DNA of 64,000 nucleotides from Agapetus fuscipes (Eukaryota; Arthropoda; Insecta; Trichoptera; Glossosomatidae), in NCBI GenBank assembly GCA_951799405.1, contig OX637343.1, forward strand, positions 7,812,001 through 7,876,000, given 5' to 3'. The notes beneath the pieces were generated by a model, which did no database searches, was not told where the DNA came from, and was given only the letters and a program-made list of their open reading frames with translations. This document shows, piece after piece, positions 42,301 to 49,817 of the stretch; position 1 is the first letter of the stretch; the number at the start of each line of letters is the position of its first letter. The translations under genes and the position numbers were made by a program.

Positions 42301-45300
42301 CAGATCTTAGAAATTTATGAAATGTTCAGGGGAAACTTTGTAGAATTCCATTTTAAAATATGAAAACAAACACTGTTTGATTCCAGTCAAACTCAAAAGT
42401 ATTGTTTGTTTTCTTACAAAAAAAAAAAAAAGCAGAATCAAACAGTGTTTGTATTCATATTTAAAAATAAAACCGTAGAGAATGAACAGGAAGGCAGGGT
42501 AACCTAACAGACTGTACTTTGTTTTAATTTTTTGTTAATTCCATGAACCTATGGCCGTGGTTTGTCAGAAGCGCAAGATTCCTTTTTTATGCAGCAGTGT
42601 ATACATACATTAGCTTATGATATCTGTGGACTAGAAACTATTTTTTAACAAAATTAGACACTTTATCCGTTTCAACTTACTTAACCGCAAATCGTCCTAA
42701 GTTAGAAAGAGAACAAAGATTTTCCCAGTGTCATTTTGTTGTAAACAAATAAAAACTTGGGTGAAACTACGAAATCTTCCCAGAAAGTTGTTAGCTTTGA
42801 AACTCACACCTGCACGAACATTATGCGTACGCGTTATAATTTTTTTGATTAGTAAATTTGTCATTTTTTAAGACATTATGAAATGTGTAATCATTGGGTT
42901 CAAAACATAGAATGGATAAAGCAAGAAAATACAGGAATTTCACAAGAAAGAACATGTTTTAAATATGACTACACCACTGCTGTATTTGACAGAACTGGGG
43001 ACAACTGGGCCCTATAGCATGTGTCAATGCCGCATGTACAAATTCTACTCTATATTATGATTCAATGAGTATGTACGTATAATCCACATTAAAAAGATAT
43101 TTTAAGACTTAAAATGTATATTTAATACAGGACCACAAGCAGACTCTCATATGTGGACTTACAAAACATTCCGTAAGTGGGCTTACAAAATAAACCAATC
43201 TAAAATGAGCACAAGCATTGCAATGCCTGCTGCCTTTCTCTGAAACAGAGGTGGCATTGGAAAGAGTGAACCAACTTTTAAAGTATGAGTGGTCAGTTTA
43301 ATACCAACCTATAAATCAAGGGATGTTTATACCAAACTATTAATCACAGTTATTAGAAAAAAAAACAAAGAGAGCTTTTGTGTTTTAACAGTCTTAATCA
43401 ATAAAACTAAAATAAAATGTGCTGTGTCTCTCATTAAAAAAACATAATTGGGAAAGAAATGCTGAAACCCAGCTATCTAGTGTTGCTATAATGACAGCAA
43501 TGTCATGAACCCAGCAGTGATGTGACACACTGCACTGCTGGGCTAGACAAATAATAACATTCATATAGTGAATGAGATACAGCTCAGCCTGTGAGGGAAG
43601 CATACAGCTATTATCATCCTTCAACTACTCACAATAAAAATGATAAAGCCACTCCATATCATGCTCCACTTCTGACAACGCTTGGCCCACATATTTTTTT
43701 GGACACTTCTGATCAGCTGTTATCCTAGGAAGTGAATACTTTTTATAATGAAAGTATCGCTTGTTCATTATCATTATTCAAGTATCATTAACATTTAAGA
43801 GTGTTTTATAACTTAGATCTGTCATTTTTGTTTCTTAAACTTTATGGTCTTAGTAAAAGAGTGACAGCAATGAAAAAAATCAGGCATGTTTAATATTTTT
43901 TATCTAGATTATAAAGGTTAAAAAATATATAGATAACTTAAAAATTGTCACCACAAAAAAAATATTCAAAAAAATCATTTTTTTTCACATTTTTATCATT
44001 TTTTTCGTATGTGCTAAATTCTGGAAATGTTTTTTTTTCCTTTTAAATTACAGAAGTATTTTTGAGAAAACATGGAAAAATTTAAACTACTTAATGAATT
44101 AAATTTCTTGAAAACAGTTTTTCCGTGATGATAGCTTATATAAACCTACTTGACTGATAGGTTGGTATGCGGCTGACCACCCATACTGTAAAAAATGGTT
44201 CACTTTGCCAATGTCACCCCTGCTTCAGGGAAGGTCGGCAAGAGTTGCAGGGCTTATGTTCATTTGAGATTGGGTTTTTTATATTGTAGGTCCACATGCA
44301 GCATGTGTAAGCGCGAAATTATGCATGTCTGCTTGTGGGAATGCATTTAATATGAATCTCAAATGATACGTATATCTTTGCAGCTTAGATTTAGATAGCT
44401 CAACGCCCTTCTTTTAATCTTTTCATTCAAAACTCATATCAAATGCATGCCCACTAACAGACTAGTGTAAGTTTGCGCTTGCAAATGCTGAATGTGTACT
44501 TACAAATTAAACCCAAATCTCAAATTTTCATAAACTCTGCAACAACTTTTGCCGACCTTCCCTGAAACAGGGGTGACATTGGCGTGAACCATTTTCACAG
44601 TATTGGTGGTCAGCCTCATACCAACCTATAAGTCAAGCAACGATTCATTTAAATGAAGTCAAAACAAAGAGCGTAAGAGCGTTACGTAAGATTGCAGATC
44701 AACCACTCGGAAGACCTGCAACAAGTTCACTACAGCCACTGGCGACATCTTGGCAAGGCACTGTTTCACAGACAAAGATCACTGGTCGGAGGCACTTCAC
44801 TCTCAGGCACTGCAGAGACTTGTGGAGGCTCCAGGTGTGGATGGGGCCTGCGAGCTTATCTGCCGTGAGTAAGCCCTTATCTCCAGATATCAAAACAATC
44901 ACACAAAGGCGATTAGCAAACACACTGATTACAGATTCTCTCTATTGTACTAATGCGTACTTGGAGTGACAGTGGACTTACTGCCTTAATTTCTGTGAAA
45001 CTTTCAATGACTTTCACCTTATCCATTTCATCTTATATAGTAGAATCCTGGATCCTACCCAAGGCTGTACAGCTCATGAAGACGATGACTGCAATGTGAA
45101 GCTTGCCTACTTAAGACCCTCCGCACACTAGACGACAGGCGACAGCGACAGCTCGACGACTTGTCGTGGCGACAGGCTGCGGCCGACAGTTTACATATAT
45201 TTTGTTCAGAGCTCCGCACACTTGTCGCCGAGTCGCGCCGACAAGTCGCTGTCGCCTGTTGTCTAGTGTGCGGAGGGTCTTATTCACAAAATGGCATTCA

Positions 45301-46876
45301 TTTTTGATCCAGGAAAACAGAACCTCTTTGTCTGGTTTTAGCATTTATCACATTGATTTATTTATTTTTAAGGTTCTGTTGTTTTTATATAAACCTACTT
45401 AAGTAAATGTTATTTTTATTCCTTGACTTATTTATATGTTGATATGAGGCTGACCACCCATACTGTAAAAAAATGGTTCACTTTGCCAATGTCACCCCTG
45501 TTTCAGGGAAGGTCAGCAAAAGTTGCTGGGTATATGTTAATTTGAGGTTCGGATTTTAATTTGTAAGTACACATTCAGCATTTGTAAGCGCGAACTACAC
45601 GTGTTAGTTTGAGGGCATGCATTTAATATGAATCTTAAATATTAATAGGTATATATATATTTGTAATTTAGATTACAGATTATTATAGACATCTTATGAA
45701 AAAAATCATCAATTATTAATTATTGGTTTTCAGCGATTATAAAAATGGTAAAGTATTTGCTCCAATAATAATTATTATACTAGCAAGCCTACTCCCTCGG
45801 GTGCAGGGAAACTCCCACTTCAAGTCAAGTGGTTGGTGTAAGGCAGTCCCAAAAAGTAAAATAGGTTCCACTAATAGAAAACACTCAAACAGAACATGTT
45901 AGAAACCTAGTTGGAATTGAACCTAGCTCTCTGTCTTTGAACACAAGCATATTAATTAAACTTACCTACACATATAGAACAACTTAATAACATTTCTGAC
46001 ACCCTCGGTAGAGATTGAACTCTAGCCCTCTGGCATGGAACTCTAACATTCTACTGAGATATACACGGGGCATTAATGGAGCTACAGAGAGATATTCATA
46101 ATCATACACAATAAATCAATTAAATAAACTACACTATAGAAAACACCAATACTCAAGCAACACCCAGTTGCAGTAAGGCTGGATGGACCATCCACAGACC
46201 CTGTGGTGACAGGTTTTTGGTAAAGGCAGATTAATTTTTCAACCCAGCCATGAGCATTGAAAAAAAAAGAAATATATTCATGAATAATAGTATCAGATAA
46301 CAAGTAGTGTATGGGGAAGTATTAAGGCTGGTTTTAGTGTCGCGCTGACAACACGCTGACCGTCAGCGCTGACAGCCAAATATATGAACTTGTCGTGCTG
46401 ACAGCTACGCGCCATTCTAAAACGCTTCCTACAAGTTCATATATTGTGAACGGTCAGCGCTGATGGTCAGCGCGTTGTCAGCGCGACACTAAAACCAGCC
46501 TAAAGCTTTCCCTCGGTTTGTTTGGCAAACCATAAACAAACCGAGCAGGATACAATGCAACTAAGCTACACATATAGTGTAACTTTTTGCCTGCATTATC
46601 CCCAAAGGGATCGCATGTGGCGATTCGGGACCTATTTATTATTTGGGTAAGGGGGCTGGCCTCACACCAACCATTTTCAGTTGAAGCGGGGGTTTCTTGT
46701 GAAGGCTGAGTACACCTTTCCGGTATTTATTTTGGGTTTGATGGTAGGGCATAAAAAGACTCTGAGTAACTTACCAGCCTAGGGGGCTCCATGCTGTATA
46801 CAAAGATGTCTCCATCAGCCGTTGCGCTCAGGCAACACAGAGCCAGTAACCCGACCACCAAAGCACGAGAATCCAT
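27356..46876 (-). CDS. gzl: PA-TM-RING E3 ubiquitin ligase, RNF13/RNF167 (Godzilla) type
   Basis: Ten coding exons (minus): 46775-46876, 39361-39527, 38573-38664, 35830-36041, 32664-32838, 31622-31806, 30462-30559, 29515-29633, 28635-28727 and 27356-27582; 1470 nt, 489 residues, phases consistent throughout. In order: signal peptide ([22 protein letters not shown]), protease-associated lumenal domain (about 40-150), one membrane helix (about 170-191, [20 protein letters not shown]), basic linker, and RING-H2 at 229-270 (CAIC...C-x-H-x2-H-x2-C...CPVC, all eight ligands present). After that comes an Asp/Ser-rich region and a low-complexity tail ending SRDFIV. Family role: an endosomal membrane ligase acting on trafficking proteins. 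Exons 1-6 and 10 are secure. The edges of exons 7-9 were set by phase and are uncertain: exon 8 could end at 29532 and exon 9 start at 28714. An in-frame upstream ATG at 46957 exists but would place 27 residues before the signal peptide. Confidence 0.9.
27675..27915 (+). repeat. Family C repeat in gzl intron 9
   Basis: Full-length copy from CTTGACTGATAGGTTGGTATG to GCAGCTTAGATTATAGAT; nearly the same sequence as 41005-41270, so these two are young siblings. Confidence 0.75.
28060..28395 (+). mobile_element. LINE reverse transcriptase C-terminal fragment
   Basis: One frame gives about 60 residues including [31 protein letters not shown] and SPRAQPIFF, then stops and shifts. This layout (short helix-rich tail after the polymerase) is seen at the end of several LINE clades. 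Intronic to gzl. Confidence 0.55.
28728..29514. other. gzl intron 8, no repeat recognised
   Basis: Nothing identifiable on either strand. The distal part is A+T-rich. Confidence 0.4.
29865..30150 (-). mobile_element. SINE-A copy 8 in gzl intron 7
   Basis: Starts with an AATAATAATAATA tail, then GATTTATTTGGTGAGAGCTG, and ends with a reverse tRNA head (GGGAATTGAACTGGGG, AACCACTGGACT). Confidence 0.7.
30226..30535. repeat. 98-bp tandem triplication at the gzl exon 7 donor
   Basis: GGGCTCAGAGTTCCTG begins at 30277, 30375 and 30473: exact 98-bp steps with only scattered differences. The innermost copy is the 3' part of exon 7 with its donor (CCCG|GTACAT on the minus strand); the two others are intronic duplicates of exon end plus donor. 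Reading past the first donor in frame meets a TGA within 45 bases, and 98 is not divisible by three. Confidence 0.9.
30640..30893 (-). repeat. Family C repeat in gzl intron 6
   Basis: Full copy with an (AATCTA)n tail at 30640-30660 and the head at 30890; close twin of 17787-18035. Confidence 0.75.
31278..31560 (-). repeat. Family C repeat interrupted by a LINE 3' end
   Basis: CAAAGATATATTACATTTGAG at 31283 is the C tail side. The body resumes at 31500 with CATTACTATAAGCAGACACG. A LINE piece lies between. Confidence 0.6.
31325..31500 (-). mobile_element. LINE 3' end (CR1/L2-like)
   Basis: Minus-strand frame gives [17 protein letters not shown] and [13 protein letters not shown] then a stop. 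The LPE-SAPS-N-FKNRLD wording is the usual C-terminus of CR1/L2-type LINEs. The 3' tail reads AAATGATAAATA. Confidence 0.65.
31900..32228. mobile_element. TTAA-ended element D, copy 1 (possible piggyBac-type MITE)
   Basis: Begins TTAACCTTTTCGCTTCTGAA and ends CACCTGCAGTTAAAGCGTTAA. It is inversely homologous along its length to 37495-37830. The TTAA ends and CCTTTNNC-like termini recall piggyBac MITEs. Confidence 0.55.
32260..32640 (+). mobile_element. Probable LINE C-terminal fragment in gzl intron 5
   Basis: Frame-shifted plus-strand pieces such as [10 protein letters not shown] and [11 protein letters not shown] resemble the tail of reverse transcriptase-encoding LINEs. No decisive motif was found, so the class is uncertain. 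Confidence 0.35.
32839..35829. other. gzl intron 4, largely unassigned block
   Basis: Nearly 3 kb without any of the window's repeat families. 33640-34320 is richer in G+C and has an isolated open frame (33842-34096) without known motifs; the word TGGTGTCAGAATCC at 34070 is faintly like a retroelement primer site. A 168-bp tandem repeat lies near 35090-35470. It may be an old, unrecognised retroelement. Confidence 0.35.
35092..35470. repeat. 168-bp tandem repeat, about two units
   Basis: The block GAATTAAAACCCGATTTTAA occurs at 35140 and 35308, followed in both by AATATTTTGTTTCG and CAGATTTAAG. Flanking CCGAATCCC words also repeat. Confidence 0.75.
36137..36362 (-). repeat. Family C repeat in gzl intron 3
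   Basis: From ATAATCTAAGTTTCAAAG to CATATCAACCTATAAGCCGAGGA, slightly shortened in the middle. It lies about 95 bp from exon 4. Confidence 0.7.
36765..36890 (-). repeat. Family F repeat, second copy
   Basis: Inverse match to 6965-7110: GTTGCTTTCCGGGGTATG, CTGGAGCTTCTGG, GGAAAGCAACTCTTC and CCGTGTAAGCCTAAAACTCC. Confidence 0.45.
37015..37300. mobile_element. MITE end related to 2432-2919
   Basis: CTGTATTCACCAATCTTACTAGCAC matches the terminal repeat at 2886-2919 in inverse sense. An inner AGCACTTTTCTTAGCACTTCC step repeats the same motif. The partner end was not found. Confidence 0.4.
37495..37830. mobile_element. TTAA-ended element D, copy 2
   Basis: Starts CTTTAACTGTCGGTGACACG and ends AGAAGCGAAAAGGTTAAG, inverse to copy 1 with shared blocks CATAGGCGTCAAG, CAGTGCGGCTGTCAAT and ATCCCTGACATCTG. 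The outer TTAA on the left is mutated (TTCACC). Confidence 0.55.
38045..38535. repeat. Two family C copies in inverted orientation
   Basis: 38045-38240 is a reverse copy and 38240-38535 a forward copy. Their heads meet near 38240 (TGGCATTGGTGACTAAATAGGTTGGTATG), giving a large imperfect palindrome just upstream of gzl exon 3. Confidence 0.7.
38815..38925 (+). mobile_element. Reverse transcriptase fragment (CR1-like)
   Basis: About 30 codons in one frame including [18 protein letters not shown], a very common CR1/L2-type LINE motif. Intron 2 of gzl. Confidence 0.6.
38931..39110. mobile_element. Single hAT-like end
   Basis: CAGGGCTCGACAACCTTTTG followed by GAGCCACAA-type words resembles the left end of hAT elements such as that at 55226. 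There is a G-run at 39064-39077. No matching right end was found. Confidence 0.35.
39738..39955 (+). mobile_element. SINE-B copy 3
   Basis: TTGATAGTTCAGTTGGTAGA head, ATTCAATCCCACC, GGTGTCAGAAATAATTTTT, TGAGGAGCTACATGGGA and AACTCGGTAAGATG blocks. It abuts SINE-A copy 9, the same B/A adjacency as at 15843 but in the other order. Confidence 0.7.
39956..40260 (+). mobile_element. SINE-A copy 9
   Basis: CTGTCCATAGTCCAAGTGGTA head, complete body and an AAATAAATCAGCCTAATTTAA end. Close to copy 6 (18035-18345). Confidence 0.75.
40295..40460. repeat. Family E repeat in gzl intron 1
   Basis: GAGTCCGCACATTTGAAATAG, GACGTCACATGGTCGGGTTG and TGACGTTTGTCCACCGAGAA blocks, as in 47085-47345. Confidence 0.45.
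41005..41270 (+). repeat. Family C repeat in gzl intron 1
   Basis: Full copy with the tail TTAGATTATAGATTATAGAT, the clearest example of the simple-sequence 3' tail of this family. Confidence 0.8.
41370..41690 (+). mobile_element. LINE tail fused to a family C head
   Basis: 41370-41400 is a family C head (CTTGACTTATAAGTTGGTATG) with GTTGGTATGAGG repeated. It runs straight into an open LINE tail: [32 protein letters not shown], then [19 protein letters not shown], ending in a stop near 41666. The frame is open for 93 codons but is only the C-terminus. Confidence 0.6.
41765..41990 (+). repeat. Family C repeat in gzl intron 1
   Basis: Complete body from CTTGACTTATAGGTTGGTATG through the CCTGTTTCAGGAAAGGACGG hairpin, but with a short tail. 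Confidence 0.75.
42351..42464. repeat. Inverted repeat (~30-bp arms)
   Basis: TTTTAAAATATGAAAACAAA and CACTGTTTGATTC on the left pair with GAATCAAACAGTGTTTG and TATTCATATTTAAAA on the right. The spacer of about 50 bp contains a poly-A run. Possibly a tiny MITE. Confidence 0.6.
43080..43322 (-). repeat. Family C repeat, diverged
   Basis: AAAGATATTTTAAGACTTAAAATG to ACCAACCTATAAATCAAGGGA with a duplicated TGTGGACTTACAAAACATTCC-type segment in the middle. Confidence 0.6.
44150..44400 (+). repeat. Family C repeat
   Basis: Well preserved; CTTGACTGATAGGTTGGTATG to GCAGCTTAGATTTAGATAG. Confidence 0.75.
44425..44640 (-). repeat. Family C repeat, opposite orientation to its neighbour
   Basis: ATTCAAAACTCATATCAAATGC to ACCAACCTATAAGTCAAGCA. 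With 44150-44400 it forms a tail-to-tail pair. Confidence 0.7.
44641..45110. other. Unassigned part of gzl intron 1
   Basis: Contains a G+C-richer segment (44700-44880) with an open minus-strand frame of 74 codons lacking recognised motifs. It could be the 5' part of an unknown retroelement. Confidence 0.3.
45114..45279. mobile_element. 166-bp palindromic MITE (TTA target)
   Basis: Ends AGACCCTCCGCACACTAGAC and GTCTAGTGTGCGGAGGGTC. The inner sequence is built of GCGACAG/CTGTCGC words. TTA at 45111-45113 and 45280-45282. The 3-bp TWA target suggests PIF/Harbinger (Tourist) type. Confidence 0.8.
45415..45680 (+). repeat. Family C repeat
   Basis: CTTGACTTATTTATATGTTGATATG head to GTAATTTAGATTACAGATTATTATAG tail. 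Confidence 0.7.
45785..46065. mobile_element. SINE-B fragments, scrambled
   Basis: 45790-45870 carries forward SINE-B body (GGGAAACTCCCACTTCAA); 45895-46065 carries two reverse head pieces (GGAATTGAACCTAGCTCTC and CACCCTCGGTAGAGATTGAAC). A rearranged composite. Confidence 0.5.
46140..46270 (-). mobile_element. SINE-A copy 10, partial
   Basis: Only the middle of the body: AATACTCAAGCAACACCCAG, AAGGCTGGATGGACC and AATTTTTCAACCCAGCC. Confidence 0.55.
46326..46500. mobile_element. 175-bp palindromic MITE (TAA target)
   Basis: GGCTGGTTTTAGTGTCGCGC and GCGCGACACTAAAACCAGCC at the ends, long arms of CAGCGCTGAC words, TAA at 46323-46325 and 46501-46503. The GGCTGGTT start is shared with the 1.65-kb element at 58950, supporting one PIF/Harbinger-like group. 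Confidence 0.85.
46558..46745 (-). mobile_element. SINE-B copy, close to gzl exon 1
   Basis: Reverse body: CTACACATATAGTGTAAC, CCCAAAGGGATCGCATGTGG, GGCCTCACACCAACCATTTTC-like and TGAAGGCTGAGTACACC. It ends about 30 bp from the exon 1 donor, inside intron 1. Confidence 0.65.
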
Positions 46877-47084
46877 GATGACGGCAACCCCTAGATGCAG
46901 GTAAATGCACTTCACACAAACACAAGTAGACGAGTAGGACACGGAACGGCAAGGCACATTATCACACCCAACACTGATTTGTCAACAGAGCTTTATGCTA
47001 ACTCGGTATTATGATCACTGTCATTTTATATTCTTGTTTTTAGATTGTTTGACTGTAAGAAAAAAATGGTACACTTAAATTAAT

Positions 47085-47345
47085 GAAGTCCGCATATGAA
47101 TTGATATGGACAAAATTGTGACATCGCACTGCCGGGTTACTAGGAAAAAGTAAAACATTTTTTTGTGTCTGGTTGCTAAGGACCGTAGTCCCATACAAAT
47201 GTGATGTTTACCCGCCAAGAAAATAGTTCTAAATTCAAATTGGTCCATTAATAAAGACATAAAATGAGGTATGTATAGGTGACTACACAAGGAGGTCGGG
47301 TTGATAAGGCAAAGACTAACAAATAATTTGTCATGGGTTGCTAAA
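47085..47345. repeat. Family E repeat
   Basis: The most complete copy: AAGTCCGCATATGAATTGATA, GACATCGCACTGCCGGGTTA, TTGCTAAGGACCGTAGTCCC and GTTTACCCGCCAAGAAAATA. A second partial unit follows at 47290. Confidence 0.45.
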
Positions 47346-47359
47346 GGTATTTCCATTTC

Positions 47360-47500
47360 AGATTTGGTTTTTATGTTGTAGGTTCACATGAGGCATGTGC
47401 GCTTGCACATGCCTCATGTGAACTTGTACGTGTCTGGTTGTGGGAATGCACGTAATGTGAATCTCCAATGTAACATATATTTGCAACTTATATTAGATTA
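47360..47500 (+). repeat. Family C fragment
   Basis: The 3' half only, containing a palindrome around ATGAGGCATGTGCGCTTGCACATGCC-type words, ending TTGCAACTTATATTAG. Confidence 0.55.
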
Positions 47501-47504
47501 GCCC

Positions 47505-47840
47505 GATTGATGGGTCAGCTAGTAGGGCACTTGCCTTCAAAGCCAGAGGGCTAGGGTTTGATCCCCACCGAGCGTGTCAGAAATGATTTCCCGTATCGGC
47601 ATTAATTTCAAACCCAAAAATCATAGTACAGGCTAGGTTTACTCAGCCTTCACAAGAAATGAGAACCTGCTCTCCAAAAGGAACAGTGAAACCTACGCTT
47701 GAAGTGAAGTGGTTGGTGTTAGGCTGGCCCTCTATCTGTGAAATAAATAGGTTCCAATCGCCACATGCGACCACTTCAAGACAACGCGGTAAGAAGTTGT
47801 ACCATGTGTGCAGCTTAGTTGCGTTGCTTATAGCAACTTA
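47505..47840 (+). mobile_element. SINE-B copy
   Basis: CCGATTGATGGGTCAGCTAG head, GGGTTTGATCCCCACCGAG, then the body to AAGAAGTTGTACCATGTG and CAGCTTAGTTGCGTTG. Confidence 0.7.
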
Positions 47841-48879
47841 AGTAGATAAATAATCAATGGTTTTGATTTAAGTTGCTATAACAAGCATTTAAAGATATTA
47901 ATTATTTGCCAAAAGTCTAAAGGTTATTGACAACAAAAATAATTATAAATTCACATGACGTTCTGAACTGAATGTGTCATAAAAACCAATGAAACATCTT
48001 AGTACTTGTGTTAATTAATAATTCATTTCATGCCTTAAAAACTCAAGACATTAATTTTCAACATTGCATAATTCAACCTGTTTGTTTAATCTTTTCAAAT
48101 CACTATGAATTCAACATCACAACACTTGCACACTGCAAATAACACGCGCATTAAAAATAGCTCATTTTATTGACAAAAAAGAAAACACGATAATCTAATC
48201 GGGGCCAAAACTATTCTCGTTTACAACAAAGAAAAACGTTGCGCCGCGCGCCCAAAAGACACTTAAACTATTAAATGTGATTTGTACTTTAATTGGGAAG
48301 ACAATGTCGTCGATAATAAGTCTATTTATTGAGTCGCGCGGTAAACAAACTGCTACACAAATTCCATTTAATTTGCAATGATCTCATGGTGAAAAATACG
48401 CCATAACAAATTTGCGAATCCTTATTAACTAACTTCACGCCAGTCAAAATCATTGCCATATTACTAAAATAGAATTAAAATACAGGAATAATACGTCTAC
48501 ATTCAAATACAGTGATGGCTTTAACAAATATTAAATTAGCTGAAATTGTAGTTAAATACAGTTTAATTGAGAATAATACAATAATTTGTTATTTTGCTAA
48601 CACAATTTGGTTTAAAAAATGAGTCACAAATACCTTGTTGTTATTTGCACGGAAATTTAATTTTTAAGTGGCAGCTTCCTCATTAACTGTCAAATAAACA
48701 GTGCCACAGTGCTGCCCATGCCTAGGAAACTTAGGGCATATTTTGGTTCCTGGCAACATTATTTGGGTAGTTATTCACAGTCACGGTTTCTCCGACCAAT
48801 CAGAGCTCCGATTGGGTCACATGTCTGGTCACGAGGTATACCGCCAGTCCCCATGTGGCCGCCATTTGTGTTTTTGCAA
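47841..48879. other. Intergenic between gzl and the zinc-finger gene
   Basis: A+T-rich. No repeat family or gene was recognised apart from isolated words. Confidence 0.4.
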
Positions 48880-48937
48880 TCTACGTAAGGAGCGCTTCCC
48901 TTTTGAAAATTCTTTAAATTTTGTGATTTGGCAATTT

Positions 48938-49000
48938 ACAATGTCCAGTCGCCGTTGTTGTGTACCTCATTGTTTTAATACGGAGTTAAAGTAATCGGAT
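48938..49000 (+). pseudogene. Possible THAP-type N-terminus (orphan exon or remnant)
   Basis: ATG at 48941 opens MSSRRCCVPHCFNTELK, whose Cys-x(2-4)-Cys start resembles THAP zinc-binding domains. A GTAATC that could act as a donor follows within the last codon, but no continuing exon was found. Weak evidence. Confidence 0.25.
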
Positions 49001-49144
49001 TCGTTTCTATTTCACGATTAGTAATGTACTTACTGGAAAAAACAAAAAGTTTGGGTGAACTGTACTTTTTGTATGAAATGAAGGACTGTACTTTTTATAT
49101 GAAATGAAGAACTGTTTTTTTAGAAAAGTTGTACTTTATAAGTG

Positions 49145-49220
49145 TGAAATGTGTCTTCTTGTGGGAATACATTTAGTGTAAATCTTAAATGTGATATATC
49201 TTTTCAACATCAGATTATGG
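49145..49220 (+). repeat. Family C fragment
   Basis: AAATGTGTCTTCTTGTGGGAA to CATCAGATTATGGAC: only the tail part. Confidence 0.45.
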
Positions 49221-49817
49221 ACATAATTATTAAATTTGAATTGAGCAAGTCACAATGTATATATTATGATAGAAAAATAAGTAATAACACATTAAAAAAG
49301 AAGAAAATGTATTTATAACATAAATGTAATTTATAATCAATTGTTGTAATGTAATTAAGTTGTGCTATTTGAAGTTTTTTTTTTAAATAAAATATGTTTT
49401 ACCATCTTCAATTGTTTTCATTTACTTCGCCAACTGAGTAGAACAGTAATAATATAGAATGATATTATGATGATAATTTAGTATTGTCTAGACACGTAGG
49501 GTAGTTACTGGCGCTACCCATCGTTTCATATATAAATAATACTACTTGGTTACATTTTTTTTGTTCTAAGACCGCCCTCTATAAACCTACAATACTCTAT
49601 GGTGCTGCCAACAGAGACATTCGCGAGACATTAATATTGTGATTAAAATTATGTTGTTTGGTCCGATTTTCAGTACGTTTATACACCTTTATGTATTTTC
49701 TTGGGTTCTATAATTTAGTTTATATAATTTGGTTGTTCTATAATTTGGTTTATTATTTATAATATTTTATTTTCGAATGTACGAACAAAATAAATACATT
49801 TTATATGTGAGGCTACA

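Noticed and set aside
46877..46957. Upstream ATG at 46957 as start of gzl
   Set aside because: It would put 27 residues ahead of a clean signal peptide that starts at 46876; kept only as an alternative.
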